A stretch of DNA of 64,000 nucleotides from Clostridia bacterium. GTDB taxonomy: Bacteria; Bacillota; Clostridia; Christensenellales; Aristaeellaceae. Shown here piece after piece: positions 1-5,942 of the stretch. The translations under genes and the position numbers were made by a program. The DNA is taken from NCBI GenBank assembly GCA_017431005.1, contig JAFRLY010000052.1, forward strand, positions 1-64,000, in the 5' to 3' direction. The first letter of the stretch is position 1, and each line of letters starts with the position of its first letter. The notes under the pieces were generated by a model. That model was not told the DNA's origin, searched no databases, and saw only the letters and a list, made by a program, of their open reading frames with translations.

Positions 1-1
1 C

Positions 2-67
2 GCTCAGGAGAAGCCTCTGATCCAGATCGATGAAGCGGAACGCTGCATCCCGGCAATCGCTGTATAA
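2..67 (+). CDS. 3' end of an unidentified CDS (partial)
   Basis: Reading from base 2 gives 21 codons ending ...IPAIAV and a TAA at 65-67, with codon use like the other genes in the window. A strong intrinsic terminator follows 14 bases later, as expected for the end of a transcription unit. The remaining gene lies left of the window. The tail is too short to assign a family. It could be a chance open frame, but the terminator position favours a real gene end. Confidence 0.5.
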   Translation, partial: AQEKPLIQIDEAERCIPAIAV

Positions 68-80
68 AACAAATAGAATT

Positions 81-120
81 CGGCCAACGCGAGATAACAC
101 TCATGTTGGCCGAGTTTTTT
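81..120 (+). terminator. Intrinsic terminator
   Basis: CGGCCAAC (81-88) pairs with GTTGGCCG (105-112), followed by a run of T. It ends the transcription unit entering from the left edge. Confidence 0.8.
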
Positions 121-138
121 CTTTTCAGAGCAAAAAAA

Positions 139-185
139 GGGGTGCGGTATAGATGCTTCGATTCTATCGAAGTTGCTAACACCCC
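139..185 (+). other. Two-level stem-loop of unknown role
   Basis: GGGGTG (139-144) pairs with CACCCC (180-185) and encloses a perfect 7-bp hairpin, CTTCGAT/ATCGAAG (156-172). It lies just upstream of the tRNA-like sequence and is not followed by T residues, so it is not a simple terminator. It may be part of a structured RNA or the remnant of an inserted element. I do not recognise a family. Confidence 0.3.
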
Positions 186-210
186 ATTTAACAAAGTGGA
201 AGCCAAATTG

Positions 211-287
211 GGAGTGCAGAAAGCTGAACTCGTTAGCGCGCGACATTCGCATTGTCGAGGTCAGGGGTTCGACTCCCCTATGCTCCA
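211..287 (+). pseudogene. Degenerate tRNA-Ala(CGC)-like gene
   Basis: The 3' half is a good tRNA. The anticodon arm has 5-bp stems CGACA/TGTCG at 241-257 around loop TTCGCAT with anticodon CGC at 248-250. The T arm is AGGGG/CCCCT with loop TTCGACT at 263-279, and the acceptor strand ATGCTCC is at 280-286. The 5' half is wrong: GGAGTGC at 211-217 pairs only 6 of 7 with the acceptor, two of those by G-U, and no 4-bp D stem can be formed with GCGC at 236-239. No CCA is encoded. A tRNA whose 3' half is kept and 5' half is replaced is typical of an attachment-site remnant. It could also be a diverged but functional tRNA. Confidence 0.55.
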
Positions 288-289
288 CA
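262..289 (+). repeat. Left copy of 28-bp tRNA-3'-end direct repeat
   Basis: These 28 bases, covering the T arm and acceptor strand, recur exactly at 3757-3784. The pair brackets the transglutaminase gene and the IS66 element, an arrangement like attL/attR of an element integrated at a tRNA 3' end. Confidence 0.75.
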
Positions 290-291
290 AG

Positions 292-326
292 AAAACCTTG
301 CAGATCAAAGTCTGCAAGGTTTTTTC
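292..326 (+). terminator. Intrinsic terminator after tRNA-like gene
   Basis: Complementary arms at 294-304 and 311-321 with a 6-base loop, followed by a T run. It sits immediately after the tRNA-like acceptor end. Confidence 0.8.
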
Positions 327-372
327 GTACTCATTTTTCAGTCGTTCAGAGTGTGCAGATACTGCACAGCTG

Positions 373-403
373 CCCTTGGTATATTACTCAAGGGTTTTCT
401 TTT
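373..403 (+). terminator. Second terminator-like hairpin
   Basis: CCCTTG (373-378) pairs with CAAGGG (389-394), followed by TTTTCTTTT. It reads on the plus strand and backs up the terminator at 292-326. Confidence 0.5.
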
Positions 404-474
404 GCCGCGTGCGATCCCTCCCATCTGTTTCCGCCGGGCATACACGCCTGGCGAATACTCCGCGAATTCTACGA

Positions 475-1341
475 TTAATAATACCGTTCAGCCTTGTAAC
501 CGGCTTTGGCGGTTGCATTGCAATAGTATGTCGGGTCTAAAGATAGACTTTTCAGCTTGCCGTCATCTCCATGGTAGTAGACGGTAACCCAAGCGTGAGG
601 CGTGCCGCTGCAGGTGCCAACGACGAGCCGGGCATGAATACCCTGCGACCGGAGCATAGCGCACATGATGGCTGCCATGTCCTGGCAGATTCCGGTCCCG
701 GTTCCCCAAGAACCATCAATGTCGGGGAGAATATCTTTAAGTGTGCCTGCTTTGACGTCTCTGGCTTTGAACCAGTCGTAGCTGAAATTCTTCTTCATGA
801 ACTCAAATATAGCCATGGTGATTTCATACTCGTCAGTCAAATCAGCACAAAGCTCATCAGCGTACTGCACCGCGGCAGTTTCAGCGGTGTAATTCACCCA
901 TTGGTTTGGATACAGGGTGTAGCCGAGCTTGTCCTTCATTTTAACGGTAAAGGAGATTTCACCGTCTTTCTGATATTTCGAGCCGCTGATCTGGCGATAC
1001 AGTGAAACGGTGTATTTACCGCTGCCGAACTGAAGCGGCAGGATTTCTTCTTCACCGCCTGCATTAAGATTATAGTGAATCCTGGTGTCACCGTCGAAAG
1101 AAATCGCAATCTTCAGACTGCAGCTTGATTTGGGTGCTTTCACGATGATGTAGCCATCAGACGCGTGGTAATGATCGATGGTCAAGGAATCGTGAGTCTC
1201 GGTTCTGCCAGGCTCTGGAAAACATGAAGTACTCACTCCGGTCATCACGTCAGCGTTAGCCGGTACAATAGCAGATAGCAGGCCATGGATTGCCAGAGAA
1301 ATCAGAAGAACCGTTTTCAGAATTATTTTAATTGCTTTCAT
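475..1341 (-). CDS. Secreted transglutaminase-like protein
   Basis: A 288-residue protein with a signal peptide (residues 1-30, ending PANA), a middle beta-rich region, and a C-terminal transglutaminase-like domain. The papain-fold triad is visible: Cys219 in GICQDMA, His249 in HAWV and Asp269 in LDPTY. The start at 1341 is chosen because GGAGGA lies 8 bases upstream and the signal peptide begins there; the open frame extends further without a ribosome site. Bacterial members of this superfamily are proteases, peptidases or crosslinking enzymes acting on extracytoplasmic proteins, and the substrate here is unknown. It is the only cellular gene between the two tRNA-like repeats, so it may be cargo of an old insertion. 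Confidence 0.8.
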   Translation of the reverse strand: MKAIKIILKTVLLISLAIHGLLSAIVPANADVMTGVSTSCFPEPGRTETHDSLTIDHYHASDGYIIVKAPKSSCSLKIAISFDGDTRIHYNLNAGGEEEILPLQFGSGKYTVSLYRQISGSKYQKDGEISFTVKMKDKLGYTLYPNQWVNYTAETAAVQYADELCADLTDEYEITMAIFEFMKKNFSYDWFKARDVKAGTLKDILPDIDGSWGTGTGICQDMAAIMCAMLRSQGIHARLVVGTCSGTPHAWVTVYYHGDDGKLKSLSLDPTYYCNATAKAGYKAERYY

Positions 1342-1423
1342 GGAAAGATCCTCCGGTCTATTTTTTTCAGAGATACGCCCGGAAGGATCCCCAGGTTTCT
1401 TTTGTTTTGGGTGTGTATATGGT

Positions 1424-1612
1424 AGAATTGCAAGTGATCTTCCATCAGTTTCCGCACCCCAGAATAGTATTGTCAAGGTTGAGCTTGCCTCTGAACTGGA
1501 AGAACCGGAAACAATTCACTTTTCAGTGAACGGGTTTGAATTCCGGGTTCCTTCCAATGTCAGCAGTACATTCCTTGCTCGGCTTCTGGAGGCGACAAAG
1601 CATGCTGGCTGA
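1424..1612 (+). pseudogene. IS66 TnpA, C-terminal remnant
   Basis: The frame ending at 1612 encodes a tail reading VNGFEFRVPSNV...FLARLLEA. It matches the conserved C-terminus of IS66 OrfA proteins (a short beta hairpin and the LARLL helix). The DNA-binding N-terminus usual for the family is absent, and the frame runs upstream into unrelated sequence. The stop overlaps the tnpB start, the normal IS66 arrangement. Confidence 0.6.
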
Positions 1613-1949
1613 GACCATTGCCTACAGAAATGTGTATATCATTACTGGATATACAGATATGCGAAAAAGCATCAATGGGCTTGTAGCCATATTGACCCAA
1701 CAGTATCAGATAAGACCAGATGCTGAAAGCCTCTACCTGTTCTGCGGCAAACGAGCAGACAGAATGAAAGCAATTTTGTGGGAAGAAGACGGTTTTCTCC
1801 TGCTCTACAAAGTGCTTACCGGATACAAATACCAGTGGCCGAGGAACGCAAGTGAAGTACGTTTGCTGACCAGGATGCAATATGCCAGGTTACTGGAAGG
1901 CCTGGAGATAGAGAAAAAAGTATTTTCTCTTCCAAAAGAATTCTTCTGA
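1602..1949 (+). CDS. tnpB: IS66 accessory protein TnpB (Orf2-like)
   Basis: A 115-residue protein, full length for IS66 Orf2. It has the family signature YTDMRKSINGL near the N-terminus, followed by LYLFCGKRADRMK and the RLLEGLEIE tail. The ATG at 1602 overlaps the end of tnpA and has GGAGG upstream. TnpB is needed for transposition of many IS66 elements, though its biochemical role is unclear. It appears intact although the neighbouring tnpA is broken. Confidence 0.9.
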   Translation: MLAETIAYRNVYIITGYTDMRKSINGLVAILTQQYQIRPDAESLYLFCGKRADRMKAILWEEDGFLLLYKVLTGYKYQWPRNASEVRLLTRMQYARLLEGLEIEKKVFSLPKEFF

Positions 1950-2041
1950 AAGCATTGAAAAATAAGGAAATTTCAGAGAGTTTCCAAAAGGAGTTCGCCC
2001 TCTGCATGTCGAATATATAATATATCGACATAAGGGGGTGA

Positions 2042-3688
2042 ATGTGCTTGAACAGGCCGGCAATCGACAATCTGAATCAGGATGTTCAGGAATACATCAT
2101 CTCCCTTGAGACCAATCTGGAAGAACAGAATAAACGAATTGCGGATCTGGAGATCATGCTACAGAATATGCAGCGGATGCTCTTTGGCAAGAAAAGCGAG
2201 AAGACGGTTCCGCAGGTTCCGGCAGATGCCGGAGAACAGCTAAGCCTGTTCAACGAAGCGGAAGAATGTGCAGATCCGGAAATCCCGGATCCGCTGGAGG
2301 TTGAGGAAGTCGAGGTTACCGCGCACAAGCGGAAGAAGAACTCCCGCAAGGAACTGTTCGGAAAGTTTCCGGTACTCACGCAGGATTACCTGCTGGACAC
2401 CCCGGCCAGGAACTGTGACGAATGCGGCCGTGAAATGAATCTCATCGGCAAGGAATTGGTCAAGGAAGAATTCGAATTCATCCCTGCACATATTGAGAAG
2501 CATGAATTCTACCGCGGTGTTTACAGCTGCAAGTGCTGTGAGAACGGAACACCAGCATGTATTCATTGCCTGTTTGCCAGCGAGGAACGCTGCGCTGCAT
2601 GCAAGAATCGTCCGAGAACCATCTTCAAGAAAGCCCAGCTTCCGCCGGAATACAGATATCCTTTCCTGAAACACAGTTATGCAAGTCCCTCTACGATTGC
2701 CCAGGTCATTTACGCCAAGTATGTTCAGGCGATACCGCTGGATCGTCAGGTGAAAGACTGGGAGCGGGCGAAATTCCCCATGTCAAAGGCAACGCTCTGT
2801 AACTGGATCCTGGAGGTTGACAAGTATTACGGGAAAGCTCTGGTGGAATATATGCACCGGCAGCTGCTGAAATCCCATGTGCTGCACTGTGACGAAACAC
2901 CGGTGCAGGTTGTCAGAGAAGAATACCCGGATAAATGCCATATGTGGGTATTCCGAAGCGGTGAATGTGAGGAGAAACAGATCGTCATCTTCGACTATCA
3001 GCCTTCCCGAAAGGGAGAATGTGCTTCAAGATTCCTCGACGGTTATAAGGGATACTTCGTATCAGACGGTTATTCCGGTTATAACCGTGCCGGAGAAGAT
3101 GGAACCCGATGCGGCTGCTGGGTTCACGCCCGACGAAAATTCATAGAAGCATCACCAGATAAAAAGATGCTGACACCGAGCAAGGCAAAAACCGGTTTTG
3201 ACTTCTGCGAGGAGATTCTTCTGGAAGAAAAGAAGCTGAAAGGCCTGAATCCGGAAGAACGAAAGAAGAAACGGCAGGAAAAGATCAAGCCGATCATTGA
3301 CCGGTTCTATTTGTGGTGCGAACAGGTTGATCCGCGTGGAGTCAATAAAGATTTCGAGAGAGCATTGACCTATGCCCGCAATCAAAAGGAATCACTTTGC
3401 CGTTTTCTGGAAGACGGGAATCTTCCGGCTCATAATAACAGAGCGGAAAATGCAATCCGTCCATTTGTAATTGGTCGGAAGAACTGGCTATTCAGCCAGA
3501 CGGCAAAGGGAGCCGGTGCCAGTGCCGATATGTACAGCCTTGTGGAAACAGCAAAAGCAAACGGCCTGGACGTATTTGAGTACCTGTGCTGGCTGTTCCG
3601 GCAGATCACAGCAGCAAATCATCATTTCACAGATGAATTCCTGGAAAAACTGATGCCGTGGAGCGAACAGGCTCAGGAAAATTGCTGA
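2042..3688 (+). CDS. tnpC: IS66 transposase TnpC
   Basis: A 548-residue full-length IS66 transposase. It has an N-terminal coiled coil (about residues 10-48), a Cys-rich zinc-binding region (Cys125/Cys128 and clusters at 163-187), and a DDE catalytic domain with Asp284 (HCDETPV), Asp342 (VSDGYSG) and Glu469 (NNRAENAIRP). The C-terminal SLVETAKANGLD segment is also typical. It begins at an ATG after GGGGGTG, about 90 bases downstream of tnpB. No frameshift is visible, so it could act in trans on other IS66 copies. Confidence 0.95.
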   Translation: MCLNRPAIDNLNQDVQEYIISLETNLEEQNKRIADLEIMLQNMQRMLFGKKSEKTVPQVPADAGEQLSLFNEAEECADPEIPDPLEVEEVEVTAHKRKKNSRKELFGKFPVLTQDYLLDTPARNCDECGREMNLIGKELVKEEFEFIPAHIEKHEFYRGVYSCKCCENGTPACIHCLFASEERCAACKNRPRTIFKKAQLPPEYRYPFLKHSYASPSTIAQVIYAKYVQAIPLDRQVKDWERAKFPMSKATLCNWILEVDKYYGKALVEYMHRQLLKSHVLHCDETPVQVVREEYPDKCHMWVFRSGECEEKQIVIFDYQPSRKGECASRFLDGYKGYFVSDGYSGYNRAGEDGTRCGCWVHARRKFIEASPDKKMLTPSKAKTGFDFCEEILLEEKKLKGLNPEERKKKRQEKIKPIIDRFYLWCEQVDPRGVNKDFERALTYARNQKESLCRFLEDGNLPAHNNRAENAIRPFVIGRKNWLFSQTAKGAGASADMYSLVETAKANGLDVFEYLCWLFRQITAANHHFTDEFLEKLMPWSEQAQENC

Positions 3689-3708
3689 CGCTGAATCGTT
3701 TGACGGTT

Positions 3709-3733
3709 ACGCAGAGCCCAGTGGGCTCTGCGT
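3709..3733 (+). terminator. Perfect hairpin at the IS66 right boundary
   Basis: Eleven-base arms (3709-3719 and 3723-3733) with a 3-base AGT loop. It follows tnpC by 20 bases and touches the presumed IS end. There is no T run, so it may be a Rho-independent terminator without a U tract, part of the IS end, or remnant tRNA-flank structure. Confidence 0.45.
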
Positions 3734-3756
3734 TAATCGACCAAGCGTAGCGCGAC

Positions 3757-3784
3757 CAGGGGTTCGACTCCCCTATGCTCCACA
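3757..3784 (+). repeat. Right copy of 28-bp tRNA-3'-end direct repeat
   Basis: Exact copy of 262-289. Immediately upstream it also has TAGCGC then GAC (3748-3756), matching the D-arm end of the left copy but with the anticodon arm missing. It is thus a tRNA 3' fragment, not a gene. Confidence 0.75.
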
Positions 3785-3789
3785 TCCAC

Positions 3790-3892
3790 GGAAGCGTTGA
3801 TTCTCAACGCTTCCGACCATCGACAAACCTCTAGAAATAGGGGTTTGTCGATGGTCTGGACAGGCTGTATCTGACAGCCTGTCCTTTTTTTG
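3790..3892 (+). terminator. Three consecutive hairpins ending in a T run
   Basis: Hairpin 1 is 3790-3814 (11-bp arms), hairpin 2 is 3816-3855 (14-bp arms) and hairpin 3 is 3858-3884, followed by seven or more T. Only the third has the form of an intrinsic terminator on the plus strand. The cluster insulates the IS66/tRNA-like region from the convergent operon to the right. Confidence 0.65.
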
Positions 3893-3934
3893 TATCTTCT
3901 CTGTTGCAGAATAGCGGCAGTATCTGCTGTTCCG

Positions 3935-4489
3935 TTATTCCGGGCTTTCCTTTTTCGCCGTCTGATTTCCCTGTTTCTGTTTCTTTTTGACCTCGTCCAT
4001 TTCGGCGATCAGTTCCTCCAGCGGATGGTATTCACCGCCCCACCATTCAAACGCATGCATTCCTTCCTCTTCCAGCACTGATTCCCTGAGCGTCATCTGA
4101 ATACCCAGCTGTTTAAGAAGCCCTTCGCGATCCACCGCCTGATAATCAAAGGGCAGCAGCTTGCAGAACGCGTTGTAGGAAACGCCGCACACGATCTGAT
4201 GCACCCCAAGAGACGCAATGGCTGCCAGGCACCGTTCACAGGGAGCGCAGCTGGTATATACGACAGCGTGCTCCAGGATTTCATCGGAATACTTGTTGGC
4301 GCATCTGTGCACCAGATTGAATTCCGCATGCCCGAAGATTCCGTGAACGTAGTCTGCCGTATTTTCCGCTTCCTCCAGGATTTCCCCGTTATGCACAAGC
4401 ACCGCGCCAAAGGTGTCATGACCCTTTTTTCCGGCGCTGATCGCCAGCTCATAGCACCGTTTCATAAACTTCACATGATTGTCATCCAC
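3935..4489 (-). CDS. CMP/dCMP-deaminase-family nucleoside deaminase
   Basis: A 184-residue protein with the zinc deaminase signature: His54-Ala-Glu56 (HAE, with Glu as proton shuttle) and Cys84/Cys87 in PCERC. The family includes guanine deaminase, cytidine deaminase and TadA-like enzymes. The substrate cannot be decided here, although the length and layout suit a free-base or nucleoside deaminase better than tRNA TadA. The start is taken as GTG at 4489, which has AGGAGG nine bases upstream; the more upstream ATGs lack a ribosome site. It is the last gene of the minus-strand run starting near 11.6 kb. Confidence 0.8.
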   Translation of the reverse strand: MDDNHVKFMKRCYELAISAGKKGHDTFGAVLVHNGEILEEAENTADYVHGIFGHAEFNLVHRCANKYSDEILEHAVVYTSCAPCERCLAAIASLGVHQIVCGVSYNAFCKLLPFDYQAVDREGLLKQLGIQMTLRESVLEEEGMHAFEWWGGEYHPLEELIAEMDEVKKKQKQGNQTAKKESPE

Positions 4490-4544
4490 AGTTGCTTTCC
4501 TCCTGACAGAAATCATCATTTGCGCCAGAGCCGGTTTTCATCGT

Positions 4545-5360
4545 TTACCTTTCCGTTTTCCGTCCCTGGATGATCATGGAAAGAGGAAAACCGCTGTGAT
4601 CAAGCGCACCGAAGCCGCCGCTGATATCGCGGTCGAATTCCTGCAGGCCGGTCACAACAATCCCGTTGCTGCACATCCCGGAAATGATTTCCGACAGCGG
4701 GTGCGTATAGTCGGTGAATGTCTTTGACCGGTACCTTTTCTGCGTCATGTAATACATGCCCTCATTGCTTGTCCATTCATGCACAAAGTAGGAATAAGGG
4801 CACGCAGTCCTGTGCTCCGGATCGAACAGCTCTTCGCCCTCCGCGGCAAGCATGTTTGTGCAGGGATGCTGTTCATTGATCACAATAGATGCCCCTGGCT
4901 TCATGCATTTTGCGGCAACCGCGAAAAAACGGTTCAGATCCCGGAACCAGCAAAGCACCCCGATGGTGATGAGCACAATGTCAAACTGTTCCCGGTAACG
5001 GTCGTCAATATCGTATATATTAACTGCCTCAAACGTGCACGGCAGTCGCAGCTCCTCTGCTTTTTCATTGGCAAACGCCACCTGGTTTTCGGCGATGTCA
5101 AAACCGACGCCTTTCTTTGCCCTGCCGCTTTTAACCAGTGAAAGCAGCTCCCGCCCGTTATTGCAGCAGAACTGGCCGATCACAGCACCCTCTGTATGGA
5201 GATTTTTCAGCACGCTCTTCGTTTCCTCGTTGAAGAACGGATATTCTTCCGTCCGGATGCGTTCCGGTATGTCAGCGCCCCAGGAAGCGTCCCTGTTCTC
5301 GAACGCCTCCTCCCATGCCGCCTTGTTTCCTTCAATATACTGTTCCATGTCATCCCTCAT
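4545..5360 (-). CDS. Class I SAM-dependent methyltransferase
   Basis: A 271-residue protein with a Rossmann methyltransferase fold. Motif I appears as VIGQFCCNNGREL (about residues 60-72), the acidic loop as VGFDIAE, and motif IV near FDIVLITIGVLCWF. Motif I has CCNNG in place of the usual glycine-rich E/DxGxGxG, as in some ubiquinone/tellurite-resistance-like methyltransferases. The methyl acceptor is unknown. Its ATG overlaps the stop of the upstream GNAT gene by 4 bases (ATGA), indicating translational coupling. A second in-frame ATG four codons in is a possible start. Confidence 0.8.
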   Translation of the reverse strand: MRDDMEQYIEGNKAAWEEAFENRDASWGADIPERIRTEEYPFFNEETKSVLKNLHTEGAVIGQFCCNNGRELLSLVKSGRAKKGVGFDIAENQVAFANEKAEELRLPCTFEAVNIYDIDDRYREQFDIVLITIGVLCWFRDLNRFFAVAAKCMKPGASIVINEQHPCTNMLAAEGEELFDPEHRTACPYSYFVHEWTSNEGMYYMTQKRYRSKTFTDYTHPLSEIISGMCSNGIVVTGLQEFDRDISGGFGALDHSGFPLSMIIQGRKTER

Positions 5361-5887
5361 TCTTTATCCCTTACTTTTTCCCATTCTTCCCTTGTAATGG
5401 AAAAAGCATAGGAGATCGTGTTCTTCGGATCCGGGTATTCCTTCACCTTTTTCATGCCGTTGGCCATGGCGGTGCGCCAGGAACCCTCATTGGTATACTT
5501 CATGTAGGAATACAGCACGTTATATTCCGTGTTCAGGAACGTCCAGTCCCGGACAGCCCGGGCCGCTTCTTTGGCAAAGCCCTGCCGCCAGTATTTCTTA
5601 TGGATATGATACCCGATCTCCGGAAGCATCTCCCCGTCAATGTTCTGCAAAGTCAGTCCGCAGTCCCCGATGAACTCGCCCGTTTCCTTCAGCACCACTG
5701 CCCACAGGCCGAAGCCGTACTGCATATAGTTTTCCAGGTTCCATTCAATCCATCGCCTGGTGCGGGCTTCGTCAAACGGCGCGGGGTAATGCGCCATAGT
5801 CTCCGGATCGGACATGATTTCATAAAGGGCGTTATAATCATCCCGGGTGTAATCCCGCAGGAGCAGGCGTTCGGTTTCGATCATCAT
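5357..5887 (-). CDS. GNAT-family N-acetyltransferase (RimJ/RimL type)
   Basis: A 176-residue acetyltransferase that begins ETERLLLRDYTRDD, the usual opening of RimJ/RimL-like GNAT proteins, and has the acetyl-CoA loop region YWRQGFAKEAAR. These enzymes acetylate protein N-termini, small amines or antibiotics; the target is unknown. The start at 5887 is supported by GGGGAGGA five bases upstream. The stop overlaps the methyltransferase start. Confidence 0.85.
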   Translation of the reverse strand: MMIETERLLLRDYTRDDYNALYEIMSDPETMAHYPAPFDEARTRRWIEWNLENYMQYGFGLWAVVLKETGEFIGDCGLTLQNIDGEMLPEIGYHIHKKYWRQGFAKEAARAVRDWTFLNTEYNVLYSYMKYTNEGSWRTAMANGMKKVKEYPDPKNTISYAFSITREEWEKVRDKE

Positions 5888-5942
5888 GCTTCCTCCCCGT
5901 TTCCGGATCACGGTATAGTTCTTCACATATTCCTGTAACGGC

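Larger units (their letters stand above)
1424..3712 (+). mobile_element. IS66-family element, left-truncated
   Basis: It carries the end of tnpA, then intact tnpB and tnpC in the usual order on one strand. The right end probably lies near CGTTTGACGGTTAC (3697-3710), just after tnpC. No matching inverted copy was seen left of tnpA, and the N-terminal part of TnpA is missing, so the left end has been lost next to the transglutaminase promoter region. The element is therefore likely immobile by itself. The exact boundaries are estimates. Confidence 0.7.

Noticed and set aside
4-288. Minus-strand frame beginning MEHRGVEPLTS
   Set aside because: This is the usual spurious reading of a tRNA antisense strand; it overlaps the tRNA-like gene and a terminator.
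211-289. tmRNA (ssrA) 3' end
   Set aside because: The T arm and acceptor would fit, but a 5-bp anticodon stem with a 7-base loop lies at the normal tRNA position and no tag reading frame or pseudoknots are present.
3790-3884. CRISPR-like repeat array
   Set aside because: The three elements are inverted repeats of different sequence, not direct repeats with spacers.
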